Assembly: GCA_026627385.1 (NCBI GenBank)
Contig: JAPNUR010000006.1
Location: forward strand, 104,267-168,266
DNA length: 64,000 nt
DNA from: Bacillota bacterium
GTDB taxonomy: Bacteria > Bacillota > Sulfobacillia > Sulfobacillales > Sulfobacillaceae
Direction of reading: 5' to 3'
Positions 39,859 to 49,339 of the stretch are shown piece by piece. Numbering within the stretch: the first letter of the stretch is position 1; each line of letters starts with the position of its first letter. The notes beneath the pieces were generated by a model. It searched no databases. It saw nothing but the letters and a program-made list of their open reading frames with translations, and was not told where the DNA came from. The translations under genes were made by a program, and so were the position numbers.

Positions 39859-41643
39859 GTGGGTGTTGTGTTCAATCTTAATCTATTCAACCATAGGATG
39901 GCTGCGCGATTGTGGACGATGCGGCGCGTTGTTGCCGGGTTCATCGTCCTGGCGTTTCCTTTGACCATGGTATCTGGGCCCATTGAAGGAGCGTCTCTGG
40001 TGAGGGAACCCAAACCGCCAGTGACCGCGGGAGACTTCGTCATCGAATCGTTGGGTGCCGTTCCTCATTTAGGGGACCAAAAAATCCCCAATCCGAGGAC
40101 CCCAGATGGATCGCCAGTCGGCAGTGCACCCGCTTGTCATGTTATCTTCCGGTCCAGCGCCACAGTTGGCAGTCAAACGGTCAACCGGGCCATTGCGGCT
40201 GTTGAGAACACCATGACGCATCCTGAGACCATTTGCCTTGAGGGTACGTTCACCGGTCCCATTCACGTCTGGGGTAAATACGATCCGTATCTTCTCACTA
40301 TTGAGGCGGTTCCCGGTCATCAGGCAAAGCTGTCGCTTGGGGTTGCCCAGAATTCAGCGGTCAATCCAAATGAATATGATGGCGTAGCTGGAGCGGTGAG
40401 CATTGTTGACTCAACTAATGTGCAGGTGCGGGGGCTGACCATCACCGGGTATCACTTCCAGGGAACACAGGAAACACCGGCCGGAATCTACGTTGAGGTT
40501 CGAGGCCTTGGATTTGGTGGTACGCCGTCCGCGTGCTTTACGCATGGGCTCCACGCCTGCGGCAATATTTACCTCATCGATAACCGCATCGAAGATATCG
40601 CGAATACCGCAGATGAAATTACGAATGCTAAATCGTGGTGCAACAACGGGAATGTTGATGCCTTCGGCATTGAAGCGGAATCCTATGGGCGTGGTCCTAG
40701 CGAATCGCTACAACACGTAGTGATTGAGGACAACGTCATTGCTCATACGCGTACCGGAGAAAGTGAGACCGTTGCCATTAATGGTGATGTGACGGACTTT
40801 TTGGTTTACGGCAATAAGATATACGACACGGATAACATCGGTATTGACACAGAGGGTTGGTATAATGGCACAAGCCAAGCAAACCATGGGATTATAGCCA
40901 ATAACATCGTGGCCAATGTCGATACATGGGACAATACCGCTTATGGTGTTTGGAATTCTAAAACGCATAATTGTCAGCCGTTGCAGCCCAATGCTGGCGG
41001 AATTTACGATGACGGCGCGTCCTACATTTGGATTAATCACAATGTGGTGGCCAATACTGACCAAGGTATCAGCCTGGATACAGAAAATGCTAATCGCTGG
41101 ACGAACGATATCCTCGTCAGTCACAACCTGGTGTGGGACAGTCCTGGTACACGGTTGGGGGATCCGAGCTTTGGTCCTAACCCTTCCGGTATTCCAGGCC
41201 ATTCGACGGTAGCCGGTCATGCGTACGATGCTTTCTACGTGGATGCGTTTGGTGCGCATAGCCGCATTTACGACGTCTACGCTTACGATAATTCATTTGG
41301 CAATGCGAGCCGTTATTTTGGAGGGCGGCATGTCCACCATAGCGATGTCGTCAACCTTGGTGGTATATGGAAAAATGTGGTGTTGTGGGACAACATTATT
41401 AGTGGAGGTGGACCGGATAATCCTTGGGTATTTATGTTGGGTGTCGATAACCTTCCCATGACCTCGCAGGGAACCACGATTAATTGCACCAGCTACCGCG
41501 ACCTGTCGACCGTGCACCACAATTTCTACTTACCCAATCGTGAATTTTATACGCTGCAAAGTTGGAAACAGGGCAATGGCTACGGATGGGACGCGAATAG
41601 TGTGCTTGGCACGAAGCCCCTTTGTCAGGCTGCGATATCATAG
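39859..41643 (+). CDS. Secreted right-handed beta-helix protein
   Basis: A protein of about 594 residues. After a basic start comes a hydrophobic signal segment (RRVVAGFIVLAFPLTMVSG). The body has repeating strands ending in Asn/Asp/Gly turns, such as VSIVDSTNVQVRGLTITGYHF, IYLIDNRIEDIAN, HVVIEDNVIAHT, DFLVYGNKIYDTDNIGI and GIIANNIVANVD, the parallel beta-helix pattern of polysaccharide lyases, pectinases and C5-epimerases. Six or more cysteines could form disulfides. GTG 39859 has AAGGAGGG upstream; ATG 39898 is an alternative. It may act on an extracellular polysaccharide. No catalytic motif can be named. Confidence 0.8.
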   Translation: MGVVFNLNLFNHRMAARLWTMRRVVAGFIVLAFPLTMVSGPIEGASLVREPKPPVTAGDFVIESLGAVPHLGDQKIPNPRTPDGSPVGSAPACHVIFRSSATVGSQTVNRAIAAVENTMTHPETICLEGTFTGPIHVWGKYDPYLLTIEAVPGHQAKLSLGVAQNSAVNPNEYDGVAGAVSIVDSTNVQVRGLTITGYHFQGTQETPAGIYVEVRGLGFGGTPSACFTHGLHACGNIYLIDNRIEDIANTADEITNAKSWCNNGNVDAFGIEAESYGRGPSESLQHVVIEDNVIAHTRTGESETVAINGDVTDFLVYGNKIYDTDNIGIDTEGWYNGTSQANHGIIANNIVANVDTWDNTAYGVWNSKTHNCQPLQPNAGGIYDDGASYIWINHNVVANTDQGISLDTENANRWTNDILVSHNLVWDSPGTRLGDPSFGPNPSGIPGHSTVAGHAYDAFYVDAFGAHSRIYDVYAYDNSFGNASRYFGGRHVHHSDVVNLGGIWKNVVLWDNIISGGGPDNPWVFMLGVDNLPMTSQGTTINCTSYRDLSTVHHNFYLPNREFYTLQSWKQGNGYGWDANSVLGTKPLCQAAIS

Positions 41644-41781
41644 TGGACAATCATTGTGATGTAGCGAAGCACTATGGCAAGGGCGTTGATGACGTTTGGA
41701 GAGATGGACGGCACATGAAGAACATAGGATTAGGTGGGATGCGGTGTATAATAGCGGGGATCCTAGGAAAGGGGTGTGGAG

Positions 41782-42078
41782 ATGAGCTTTTTTCGTCACC
41801 TAGAGTCCGCCTTGGCAGGGGGTGGTGCTGCTAATGCCAATCAGGTGCCCGATCATATGTGTGCACGATGTCAGGTGGCTATGACGTATAAGGGTCCGCA
41901 TGCGCTCAGAACTGGGGGATTAAACCGAGGTTGGGGCGTAGCGGCGGACGTTTTTTTAGGAGCGCGGGACGAGGCCGCTATCGATCAAATGATGGAAAAG
42001 AATGTGGTGGTTCACGTATTTGTGTGCTCGGAATGCGGTTCCATTGATTTTGTAAATGATCCTCGACGGGGATTTTAA
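41782..42078 (+). CDS. Small zinc-ribbon protein
   Basis: A 98-residue protein with two CxxC pairs, CARC near residue 28 and CSEC near residue 82, enough for one zinc site. Between them lies an alpha/beta stretch (GGLNRGWGVAADVFLGARDEAAIDQMMEKNVVVHVFV). ATG 41782 follows AAAGGGGTG. It stands alone and is followed by a terminator hairpin. Function unknown; proteins of this size and layout are widespread as conserved hypotheticals. Confidence 0.75.
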   Translation: MSFFRHLESALAGGGAANANQVPDHMCARCQVAMTYKGPHALRTGGLNRGWGVAADVFLGARDEAAIDQMMEKNVVVHVFVCSECGSIDFVNDPRRGF

Positions 42079-42591
42079 GAGATTATCATGTAACAGATGA
42101 CATTGTCCGAGAGGGAGGGGGGCTGTCCTCGATAGACAGCCTTTATTCTCCCATTGAAATGACCACGGTCACGTCTTTTAATAATCAAGTACAGCCCATC
42201 ATGGGCCTTCCCTTTTATTGACCACGGGACGAGTTTCTCTGCCACGCTCACTGCCTATGGTGGCATACCAACGAGAGTTTCGCCTTGAGATACCGGGAGG
42301 CGACGCCTGACGTGCGTTGCTGCACAACCGTTCGGAGGTATTGGCCCAAGTAGGCGCATTGTTGGGACATCCGCATATGATACGGTGTGTAAATCATCGC
42401 GGCGCCGCGCGAAACAGTGGGTGGTTGGCGGCCCGCAGACATACCCTGCCGGTGAGCTCCAAATTGGACATGGTAGGCGATCATTGCGGAAAACCTGATC
42501 CGAATGCAGGGAACGACGATTAAGGGCGACGTGGGGGGTGTTTCGCTTACGCACAGTCGCCTGCGGGACTAGGGAAGGGAGTGACGCGTCG
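42079..42591. other. Intergenic, terminator then non-coding
   Basis: It contains the hairpin at 42121-42141 and no supported gene. AGGGAAGGGAG at the right edge is the ribosome site of the CoxG-like gene. Confidence 0.4.
42121..42141 (+). terminator. Terminator of zinc-ribbon gene
   Basis: GGCTGTC pairs with GACAGCC around a 7-base loop, followed by TTTATT. Confidence 0.65.
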
Positions 42592-43017
42592 ATGAAATTT
42601 GAAGAAGAATTTATGGTGCCCGAGGGATGGGCCGATAAACTTTCGCAACCCGGCATCGTGATTCGTTGCTTGCCCGGACTCGATGAGGTTGTGTGGGAGG
42701 GCAACGATCGATGTCAATTACGATTCAAAACACATGTCGGACCGCTACGCTTAATCTTTGAAGGGTTCCTAGCCATAATTTCCAAGACCACTGAACATTG
42801 GACAGCGGAAGTGACGCTGAAAGAAAAGGGAGCGATGGGAGGAAGCATATTTGGCCATTTTGATGTTCATACCGTAGTTCCCGGTCGCGTGCGGCTAGTT
42901 TCGGAAATTCACATGGAAGGGCGCCTCGCGGAGTTGGGAGTACCACTGATGAAAAAGCGTGCCGAGGAAATAGCGAGAGAATTTCAGAAAAACATAGTCA
43001 ATGTTATATCCTTCTGA
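42592..43017 (+). CDS. CoxG-like SRPBCC-fold protein
   Basis: A 141-residue protein like carbon-monoxide dehydrogenase subunit G (CoxG). The PGIVIRCLPGLDEV segment with a following VWEGN/CQLRFKTHVGPLRLIFEGF pattern and an AEVTLKEKGAMGGSIFGHFDVH core match the START/SRPBCC fold. CoxG proteins help recruit or mature molybdenum hydroxylases, but no cox genes are here, so it may bind another hydrophobic ligand. ATG 42592 has AAGGGAG upstream at suitable distance. It appears to be monocistronic. Confidence 0.78.
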   Translation: MKFEEEFMVPEGWADKLSQPGIVIRCLPGLDEVVWEGNDRCQLRFKTHVGPLRLIFEGFLAIISKTTEHWTAEVTLKEKGAMGGSIFGHFDVHTVVPGRVRLVSEIHMEGRLAELGVPLMKKRAEEIAREFQKNIVNVISF

Positions 43018-43903
43018 TCTACCGGGAAGCCATCAGCCAGGGTTTTTGCAAGACGAATAGCCTATTGCCCACTTTGGTGCGCACCCTGAATCGCGTTGGC
43101 ATGGTATTCACGCGCAAATGCCGCCCTACGTAAAAAGCCAGTCTTTTTGAAAAGCCACTTGTCAAGCGGTCTTAGTACGGCTGACTTAGGCCTCTACTCC
43201 TCGTAGGTTATTTTGATATTGCATAAGCTGTAGATGATGGCGCGTGGGACAGCCATCACGACGAATCATTGTTTAACCTTGAAGTTGCAGTCGTCCACCG
43301 TGCAGTGCTGCACAACGCATCTTCCACGAATTGATGGAGCTTGGGTTCGTGGTGCCTTCCCTAAACGATGTACATGGCAATTGAATCCCCATGGGCTACC
43401 CCAGCCGTCAACTGAATGTCGTTGATCGCCGTTCCTTGGTCTGCTTATACCGGTCGGCGTTCTAGTATTCAGCCACTTCGGGGTCTAACACTTGAAAGAC
43501 CTATTGCAATAAGTGAGCCAGAACATGGCCTTTTTACTCCACAAACGCTGGGGTTGTTTGATCAACCAGCGTAATCTAGTAGTGAGCAATTGCGACATTC
43601 TAATAGCGCGTTAGTAAGGTTTCTTGCTTTTAAATCTACCAAGGGAGTCTAATGGATCTAAATCCTTGGGCCATTTTTGACACGCCTGCCAGAATGAATC
43701 CGCAAGTGGTGCGCTTTCCAAGATGACGGTCATGATGTTCTATGTTATTGCTGAACGCCTGACAACTGTGGGGTGCTGATGTTATATCGTCGATCCCTGA
43801 ATACAAAAACAAAGATTGTTATGATACGATTAGAATGCAATTGTGTTCGAAAGGTAGAATACCATAGAGTTTGTGGAGCTTATTTTAAACTGCTGAGGAT
43901 TGT
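43018..43903. other. About 0.9 kb without a supported gene
   Basis: No frame here has both a ribosome site and protein-like sequence. The right end must carry the promoter of the SIS operon; AAGATTGTTATGATACGATT near 43813 is AT-rich and could include it. The rest looks decayed. Confidence 0.35.
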
Positions 43904-45713
43904 TGGAGGTGCGTTGTGACGGAAGGGCGGTTGGTGCGCGAAGCCATTGCATCACAAGCAGGGGTGTGGGCGACAGGGGTAGAGGTCGCCGGGGGGCTGG
44001 CGTTGCCGGAACCGATTTTGTGTCTGGGGTCGGGCACGTCGTGTTATTTGGCGGAAGTTGTGGCGTTTTTGGGACAGCGGGTGGGCCGACGCATGGAGGC
44101 GGCGCCGACGCAAGACTTTATTTTGGAGCCGGAGGCGATGGCGCAGCGGTATGCGAGTGTGTTGCTGCTCTCGCGGTCGGGCACCACGACCGAAGTGCTG
44201 TGGGCGGTGGAGCTGGCGAAGGCGCGCGGGTTAGAGACCTGGGCGGTGAGCTGCGAGCCCGAGTCGCCTCTGATGGCGACGTGTGGCGGCGGGTGGGCAG
44301 TACCGGCGGGGCACGATCACACAGTGGTCATGACCCGGTCGTTTTCGGCGTTGTTGCTGTTGCTGGAGAAGGCATTGGCGGCGGGCCGACCGGAGGTGCA
44401 GGAAGCGCTGGGGAGGCTGGTCGACCGGGCGGGGCCGCTTGTGGAAGCGGCGGAGGCGTTAGCGGATACGCTCACGGAGCCGCTGCCGCGCCGCCTGTAC
44501 ATTTTAGGAGCGGGCGCGCGGTGGGGGATTGCGCGGGAAGGTGCGCTGAAGGCGTTTGAGATGGCCAATCAGAATGCGTATGCATACGGGCCGCTGGAAT
44601 TTCGGCATGGGCCGTGGGGGTCAGTGACGCCGGAGGATTTAGTGGTCATGTTGGGGCAAGAGGCGTATCGCACACACGAGCAGGCGGTGGTGCGGGACTT
44701 ATGGGGGCGGACGCGCCGGATTGTGACGGTCGCGTCGGCTGGGTGGTTTCGCGAGGGGGGGATTCCGGGCGAGCGGTGGGTGTTGCCGGCGGTGACCCAT
44801 GATGAATGGTGGGGCCCGCTGGCGGTGGTGTTATTGCAATGGCTAGGCTGGCATTGGGCAATCAAGACGGGGCGGGACCCGGATCACCCGAAAGATTTAA
44901 CCGCGGTGGTGGAGTTAAGCGATGGCGCGACGGGCTAGAGCGGGCCGGGCCGACGCGCGGCGGCGGCACATGGCCATCGTCGATTTGCTGGATCGGCAAG
45001 GGGCACTCTCGGTGGCCGCCTTGGCGCACGAATTTCAGTGTTCCCCCGCGACCATTCGGCGTGATTTAGAAGCGCTGAGCCGGGAAGGGGTGCCGTTGCA
45101 ACATCACCATGGTTCGGTGTCCTTGGTGCGGACCGATTTGGCCACGCAGTGGGAAGCGGGACGGATCGCGGAATACGCGGCCAAGGAGGCCATTGCCCAA
45201 TTGGTGGTGGAGGCCATTCCCCCGGCCACCACGGTGGGACTCAACGGCGGCACCACGACCCTTCTCATCGCGCGGGCGTTAGTGAAAGCGGGCAAACCGG
45301 TGCGGGTGGTGACCAACGCCTTAAATATCGCGTATGAGCTTGCGGTGAAGGGGATGGACGTCGTGATGGTGGGCGGAGCCGTGCGGTTGCCGAATTTTGA
45401 GTCGACGGGGCCATTGGCGCTCGCGACGTTAACCGATATGCACGTGGACTGGGGCATCTTAGGGGCTGAAGGGGCGGATCCGGTCTTTGGCTTCAGCACC
45501 ACCTCCGAAGATGAGGCGGCGGTGGCGCAGGCCTTTCGCGCTTGTTCGGATCACATTGTCATGGCGGTCGATCACACGAAGTTGGGGAAGAAAGCGATTT
45601 TCCGCCTGCTGCCGTGGGCCGAGGCCAATTATCTCGTGTCCAATCTGGGCGTTGCCGTGCGCCTCGCCTGGCTCGGAGAACCGCGACACCAAGGACACGG
45701 TGCCGGCTGGTGG
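43904..45713 (+). repeat. 1.81-kb direct repeat, copy 2 (SIS-DeoR)
   Basis: The partner of 37087-38896. Here the repeat is embedded in a complete operon, with the DeoR stop overlapping the next start codon, so this is probably the parental location. Confidence 0.95.
43916..44938 (+). CDS. SIS-domain sugar isomerase/deaminase, AgaS-like (copy 2)
   Basis: A 340-residue double-SIS protein, the same in sequence as the copy at 37099. GTG start after GGAGGTGCG. Here it heads an operon of regulator, ROK kinase, PfkB kinase, class II aldolase and two oxidoreductases, each overlapping or close to the next. This context fits conversion of an amino-sugar phosphate to a ketose phosphate (tagatose-6-phosphate or fructose-6-phosphate), which the PfkB kinase and aldolase would then process. 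Confidence 0.92.
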   Translation: MTEGRLVREAIASQAGVWATGVEVAGGLALPEPILCLGSGTSCYLAEVVAFLGQRVGRRMEAAPTQDFILEPEAMAQRYASVLLLSRSGTTTEVLWAVELAKARGLETWAVSCEPESPLMATCGGGWAVPAGHDHTVVMTRSFSALLLLLEKALAAGRPEVQEALGRLVDRAGPLVEAAEALADTLTEPLPRRLYILGAGARWGIAREGALKAFEMANQNAYAYGPLEFRHGPWGSVTPEDLVVMLGQEAYRTHEQAVVRDLWGRTRRIVTVASAGWFREGGIPGERWVLPAVTHDEWWGPLAVVLLQWLGWHWAIKTGRDPDHPKDLTAVVELSDGATG

Positions 45714-45728
45714 GTGCTCCATGAGTGA
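44922..45728 (+). CDS. DeoR-family regulator (copy 2)
   Basis: A 268-residue DeoR repressor with N-terminal winged helix and C-terminal sugar-phosphate sensor (GLNGGTTT motif). The ATG overlaps the end of the SIS gene by 17 bases, and its own stop overlaps the ROK start (ATGAGTGA). It probably represses this operon and releases it on binding a phosphorylated intermediate. Because copy 1 and the diverged homologue at 24963 bind with nearly the same helix, cross-control of both glycan regions is likely (inference). Confidence 0.93.
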   Translation: MARRARAGRADARRRHMAIVDLLDRQGALSVAALAHEFQCSPATIRRDLEALSREGVPLQHHHGSVSLVRTDLATQWEAGRIAEYAAKEAIAQLVVEAIPPATTVGLNGGTTTLLIARALVKAGKPVRVVTNALNIAYELAVKGMDVVMVGGAVRLPNFESTGPLALATLTDMHVDWGILGAEGADPVFGFSTTSEDEAAVAQAFRACSDHIVMAVDHTKLGKKAIFRLLPWAEANYLVSNLGVAVRLAWLGEPRHQGHGAGWWVLHE

Positions 45729-46605
45729 GCGGTATTTGGCCTTTGATTTCGGCGGTACCAAAGTAGACATCGGGGTGGGGACCGCCACAGGCGACATGCT
45801 GGCGTCGACACGGTTTTCGGTCCGGGAGGCAGAGTCTGCCGCCGATATTGTCGAGCGAGCACTGGCCGAGGCGCTCACATTGATCGGCGACCGTCCCATC
45901 CAGGCGGTCGGCGTTTCCACGATGGGCATTACGCGAACCGATGGGGTATGGCTAGCGCCGGCAATTCCGGGCTGGGCTACGCTTCGCCTTCCCGAACGGT
46001 TTCAACAGGCATTTTCTACGGTGCCGGTAATCATTGATAACGATGTGCGCGCGGCATTGGAAGCCGAACATCGCTGGGGCGCACTGCAGCAGAGCGATTA
46101 CGCCGCTTACTTGAATCTCGGCACAGGTATTGCGCTGAGCCTCTGGGCCCACGGTCGGGTGCTCCCGGGTGCCCACGGGGCATGGGGCGAAATCGCCTAT
46201 TGGTGGGATCCGGGGGATCGTGGGTTTGAGGCCGGACATGCGCCGTTTGAAGAACGCTACGGCGGTGGGGCGTTAGATCGCCGTGTCCGGGCCGAGTTTC
46301 CGCCCTACCAATCCCTGCGCGAGGCTTTTGAGCACTGTCGGGATCCGCGATTTGACGCGTTTGTGGCCGATGTGTTTCGCGAAATCGCCTACCGCCTGGG
46401 CCAGGCCTGGACGCTGCTCGACGTGGAGGTGGTCGCCGTGGGCGGAGGCATTGCTGCGCAATTCGAACGGATTGCCCCAATATTGGAAGCCACCTGGCGC
46501 AGTTTCGTGCCCTTTCCTCCGCGGTTGGTCAAAAGCGCGTTTCAAGGGCAGGCCGGGCTCTTTGGCGCGCTGGCGATAGCGCTTCGGGGAGTGGGAGTTA
46601 TATGA
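45721..46605 (+). CDS. ROK-family sugar kinase without the zinc motif
   Basis: A 294-residue ROK kinase: AFDFGGTKVDIGV at the N-terminus, VGVSTMGI, IIDNDVRAALEAE with the catalytic Asp, and NLGTGIALSL. The canonical CxCGxxGCxE zinc site is absent, replaced by a segment around YWWDPGDRGFEAGHAPFEE, so substrate specificity may differ from the kinase at 24024. It starts inside the DeoR stop and its end overlaps the PfkB start (ATGA). Likely substrate is a hexose or hexosamine released from the glycan. Confidence 0.88.
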   Translation: MSERYLAFDFGGTKVDIGVGTATGDMLASTRFSVREAESAADIVERALAEALTLIGDRPIQAVGVSTMGITRTDGVWLAPAIPGWATLRLPERFQQAFSTVPVIIDNDVRAALEAEHRWGALQQSDYAAYLNLGTGIALSLWAHGRVLPGAHGAWGEIAYWWDPGDRGFEAGHAPFEERYGGGALDRRVRAEFPPYQSLREAFEHCRDPRFDAFVADVFREIAYRLGQAWTLLDVEVVAVGGGIAAQFERIAPILEATWRSFVPFPPRLVKSAFQGQAGLFGALAIALRGVGVI

Positions 46606-47486
46606 TTTGGTGCGTGACCTTAAACCCCTCGCTGGATGTGAGCTTTGTGACCCCCGACCCTTGGCAACCGGGGACGATTGGCCAAGCGGCGCGGATGGAT
46701 GTCCGGCTCGGTGGCAAAGGCAACAACGTGGCCCGCACCATCAAGGCGCTGGGCGGAACCGTGAGTGCCGTGAGCATCCTCGGCGGGATCATGGGCCGTG
46801 ACCTCGAAGCCCGCGCTGCAGCTCTTGCGATACCGGTTGTGGCGGAATGGGTGTCGGAGGATTCGCGTTGTTGCATTACTGTGGTGGCGCCCGATCACGT
46901 GACGGAACTCAGAGCGCCCGGGCCCAGGGTCCCGCAGGCGGTGCTGGATCGGTTGCGGGACCGTCTTTCCACGCTTTGCCAACCGGACGATTGGGTGACG
47001 TTGTCGGGGAGTTTGCCGCCGGGTGCCGATCCCGCAACGTATGGCGACTGGATTCGGGCATTAAAGCCGCGAGTTCGCGGTATTTTGGTGGACACCAGTG
47101 GGCCGGCGTTGGCCGCGAGCTTGGCCGCGGAGCCGACGGCGATTTGTCCGAATGCGGAGGAATGGACAGTTGTGGCATCAGATGGGATACCCGATAGGAC
47201 CCAGGTCTTCATTACTCGGGGTCGCCAGGGGGTCGAATGGCGCGCGCCCGGAAAGTCAGCCCGTCGGTGGCGGCCGCCGGAGGTGGCGGCCATCAATACG
47301 GTTGGGGCAGGAGATAGTTTTTTGGGGGCAGTGGTGTGGAGCCTTGATCGCGGGGACGATTGGGAGACCGCGATCCGCTGGGGTGTGGCCGTATCCGCTG
47401 CCAGTGTGGAGACAGTGGGCGTTGCAGCCTTTGACGTCGAGCGGGCGCGGGCCTTGTGGCCTGAAGTTCTTGAAGTGTCGGAGTAA
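46602..47486 (+). CDS. PfkB-family kinase (tagatose-6-phosphate/1-phosphofructokinase type)
   Basis: A 294-residue PfkB kinase of the LacC/FruK branch. The N-terminal signature is RLGGKGNNVARTIKALGG and the C-terminal one INTVGAGDSFLGAVV, with the catalytic Asp in GAGD. It would add a phosphate at C1 of tagatose-6-phosphate or fructose-phosphate, giving the bisphosphate cut by the aldolase downstream. The four-base ATGA overlap with the ROK gene couples translation. Confidence 0.9.
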   Translation: MIWCVTLNPSLDVSFVTPDPWQPGTIGQAARMDVRLGGKGNNVARTIKALGGTVSAVSILGGIMGRDLEARAAALAIPVVAEWVSEDSRCCITVVAPDHVTELRAPGPRVPQAVLDRLRDRLSTLCQPDDWVTLSGSLPPGADPATYGDWIRALKPRVRGILVDTSGPALAASLAAEPTAICPNAEEWTVVASDGIPDRTQVFITRGRQGVEWRAPGKSARRWRPPEVAAINTVGAGDSFLGAVVWSLDRGDDWETAIRWGVAVSAASVETVGVAAFDVERARALWPEVLEVSE

Positions 47487-47498
47487 GGATTTCGCGTG

Positions 47499-48359
47499 AT
47501 GGAAGCGTCGATGACAGAGGTTGGAGGTGGAGGTGTGAAAGCGCATCCCGGCGAATTGGTGAGAGGGGCATGGCGTGAGCGTCGGATACTACCCGCGTTG
47601 AATGTGGATTCATGGGACATGGCGGATGGCGTGCTGCGTGCAGCGGAATCGCTAAACGAGCCCATTTTATTGCAAGTGACCGCCGATACGCTTGATATCT
47701 GGGGTTGGGCGCCATTGACCCAAGCGCTTCAGGTGTTGATGGACACTGTGCGTGTCCCGGTCGGATTGATGTTGGATCATGCGAAGTCGGTCGATCTGGC
47801 GCGTCGCGCTTTCGATCTGGGATTTTTGGGGGTGATGTTTGACGGATCCGCATTACCTTTAGCAGAGAATATCGAACACACGGCGCGCGTGGTACACTAT
47901 GCCCAACAGTACCAGGGGTTTGTGGAAGGCGAGGTGGGGCACGTGGCACGAGACGGGGAACCTCCGGAGTGGGAGTCATTGACCACAGTCGAGGAAGCCA
48001 TCACGTTTGCCCAGAGCACTGGCGTCCAGGCCCTGGCCGTGGCGGTGGGCAGTAAGCATGGACATTATCGATCGGCCGAGGACATTCATTTAGAGCGGGT
48101 GAAAGATATCGCTAACGCCGTCGAGCGTCCGTTGGTTCTTCATGGCGGGAGCGGCGTGCCGGCGTCGCTGGTGGCCCAGTTGCGCGAACGGGGAATTGCC
48201 AAGATGAACATTGGCACTGAGTTGCGCCGCGTGTGGTGGCGGGGGATCGAGTCGCAAAAAGAGGCGAAACCCCGGGAGGCGCTCCAAGCGGCGCGGGCAC
48301 AAGTCACAGCACGTGCTCTCGAGTTGATTCAGCTTATGACCGGGGCGAGTGCGCTATGA
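47499..48359 (+). CDS. Class II tagatose/fructose-bisphosphate aldolase (GatY/KbaY type)
   Basis: A 286-residue class II aldolase. Zinc and catalytic segments are LDHAKS, EGEVGHV, VGSKHGHY, LHGGSGV and KMNIGTELR. The DHAP-site GGSG loop and overall length match GatY/KbaY/FbaA proteins. It would split tagatose- or fructose-1,6-bisphosphate into two triose phosphates. ATG 47499 has AAGGA upstream; GTG 47535 behind GGAGGTGGAGGT is an alternative with the better ribosome site. Its end overlaps the next start (ATGA). Confidence 0.9.
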   Translation: MEASMTEVGGGGVKAHPGELVRGAWRERRILPALNVDSWDMADGVLRAAESLNEPILLQVTADTLDIWGWAPLTQALQVLMDTVRVPVGLMLDHAKSVDLARRAFDLGFLGVMFDGSALPLAENIEHTARVVHYAQQYQGFVEGEVGHVARDGEPPEWESLTTVEEAITFAQSTGVQALAVAVGSKHGHYRSAEDIHLERVKDIANAVERPLVLHGGSGVPASLVAQLRERGIAKMNIGTELRRVWWRGIESQKEAKPREALQAARAQVTARALELIQLMTGASAL

Positions 48360-49339
48360 ATGTGGCGCTAGTCGGTGCTGGCACCATGGGGCGGGTCCAT
48401 GCACGTGCCTATAATCACATCGGGGATGCGCGCCTCGTAGCGGTGGTCGATACGGACGAAGGCAAAGGTCTCGATTTCGCCAAAGAGTGGGGCATTACTT
48501 GGTTTCCTACGCTGAGACAGTGTCTTGAGGCCAGTTCGGTGGATGTGGTCGATATCTGCGTGCCCACCGTATTCCATCCGGAACTGGTGGGGCAGGCAGC
48601 GAACGCGGGTGTTCATGTCATCTGTGAAAAGCCGTTGGCCTTAACGCTGGCAGAGGGTGTGCGCATGATTGAAACCTGCCAGCGGGCGGGCGTTCATTTT
48701 TTTGTGGCGCACGTGGTGCGCTTTTTTCCCGAATATCAAGAAGCCTACCGCGTTATACAATCCGGGCGCCTAGGTCACATTGGCACAGCGCGCCTGATGC
48801 GCGGGGGCGCCGCCCCCCACGGGTGGCGCGATTGGTATGCCGACCCCGCGCAAAGCGGTACCCTTGTGTTGGATTTAATGATTCACGATTTTGACTTTCT
48901 CGCGTGGAGCCTTGGCCCTGTTGAACGCATTTATGCCAAAGGCGTTAGCCGCACTGCGAACGTCTTGGAGCATGTGCTGGCCAATGTCCGCTTTAAAAGT
49001 GGTGCAATCGCACTGGTTGAAGGCAGTTGGGCCTATCCATCAGGATTTCGCACAGCCTTTGAATTTGCGGGCACGTTGGGTGTCCTCCAACATGCGAGCG
49101 ACGCGCATCCGCCGCTCATGGTGATGCGCCGGACGTCGACCGCAGTACCAGCCGTGGCCGTGCCAGATAGCCCGCTGATGGAAAATCCTTACCAGCGCGA
49201 GTTAGCGCATTTTCTCGCGTGCATTCGGGGAAATGCCGAGCCCCGGGTGACAGCTGAAGACGCGCTGTATGCGCTGAGGGTAAGTCTGGCGGCGTTAGAT
49301 TCCATTCGCAGCGGACAAGCGATTGAGGTGAAGCCATGA
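48356..49339 (+). CDS. Gfo/Idh/MocA-family oxidoreductase
   Basis: A 327-residue NAD(P)-dependent enzyme: Rossmann motif VALVGAGTMGRVHARAY at the N-terminus, EKP motif VICEKPLALT at about residue 92, and HDFDFLAWSLG where the family places a catalytic His. It belongs to the inositol/glucose-fructose oxidoreductase group. It is translationally coupled on both sides (ATGA). It may act on a sugar or polyol feeding the aldolase branch; the exact substrate cannot be read from sequence. Confidence 0.9.
   Translation: MNVALVGAGTMGRVHARAYNHIGDARLVAVVDTDEGKGLDFAKEWGITWFPTLRQCLEASSVDVVDICVPTVFHPELVGQAANAGVHVICEKPLALTLAEGVRMIETCQRAGVHFFVAHVVRFFPEYQEAYRVIQSGRLGHIGTARLMRGGAAPHGWRDWYADPAQSGTLVLDLMIHDFDFLAWSLGPVERIYAKGVSRTANVLEHVLANVRFKSGAIALVEGSWAYPSGFRTAFEFAGTLGVLQHASDAHPPLMVMRRTSTAVPAVAVPDSPLMENPYQRELAHFLACIRGNAEPRVTAEDALYALRVSLAALDSIRSGQAIEVKP

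Noticed and set aside
42592..43017. CoxG-like gene as part of a carbon monoxide dehydrogenase locus
   Set aside because: No coxL, coxM or coxS genes nearby; only the fold can be claimed.
47293..47979. 228-codon minus frame over the PfkB and aldolase genes
   Set aside because: Antisense shadow, Pro/Arg-rich, no ribosome site.
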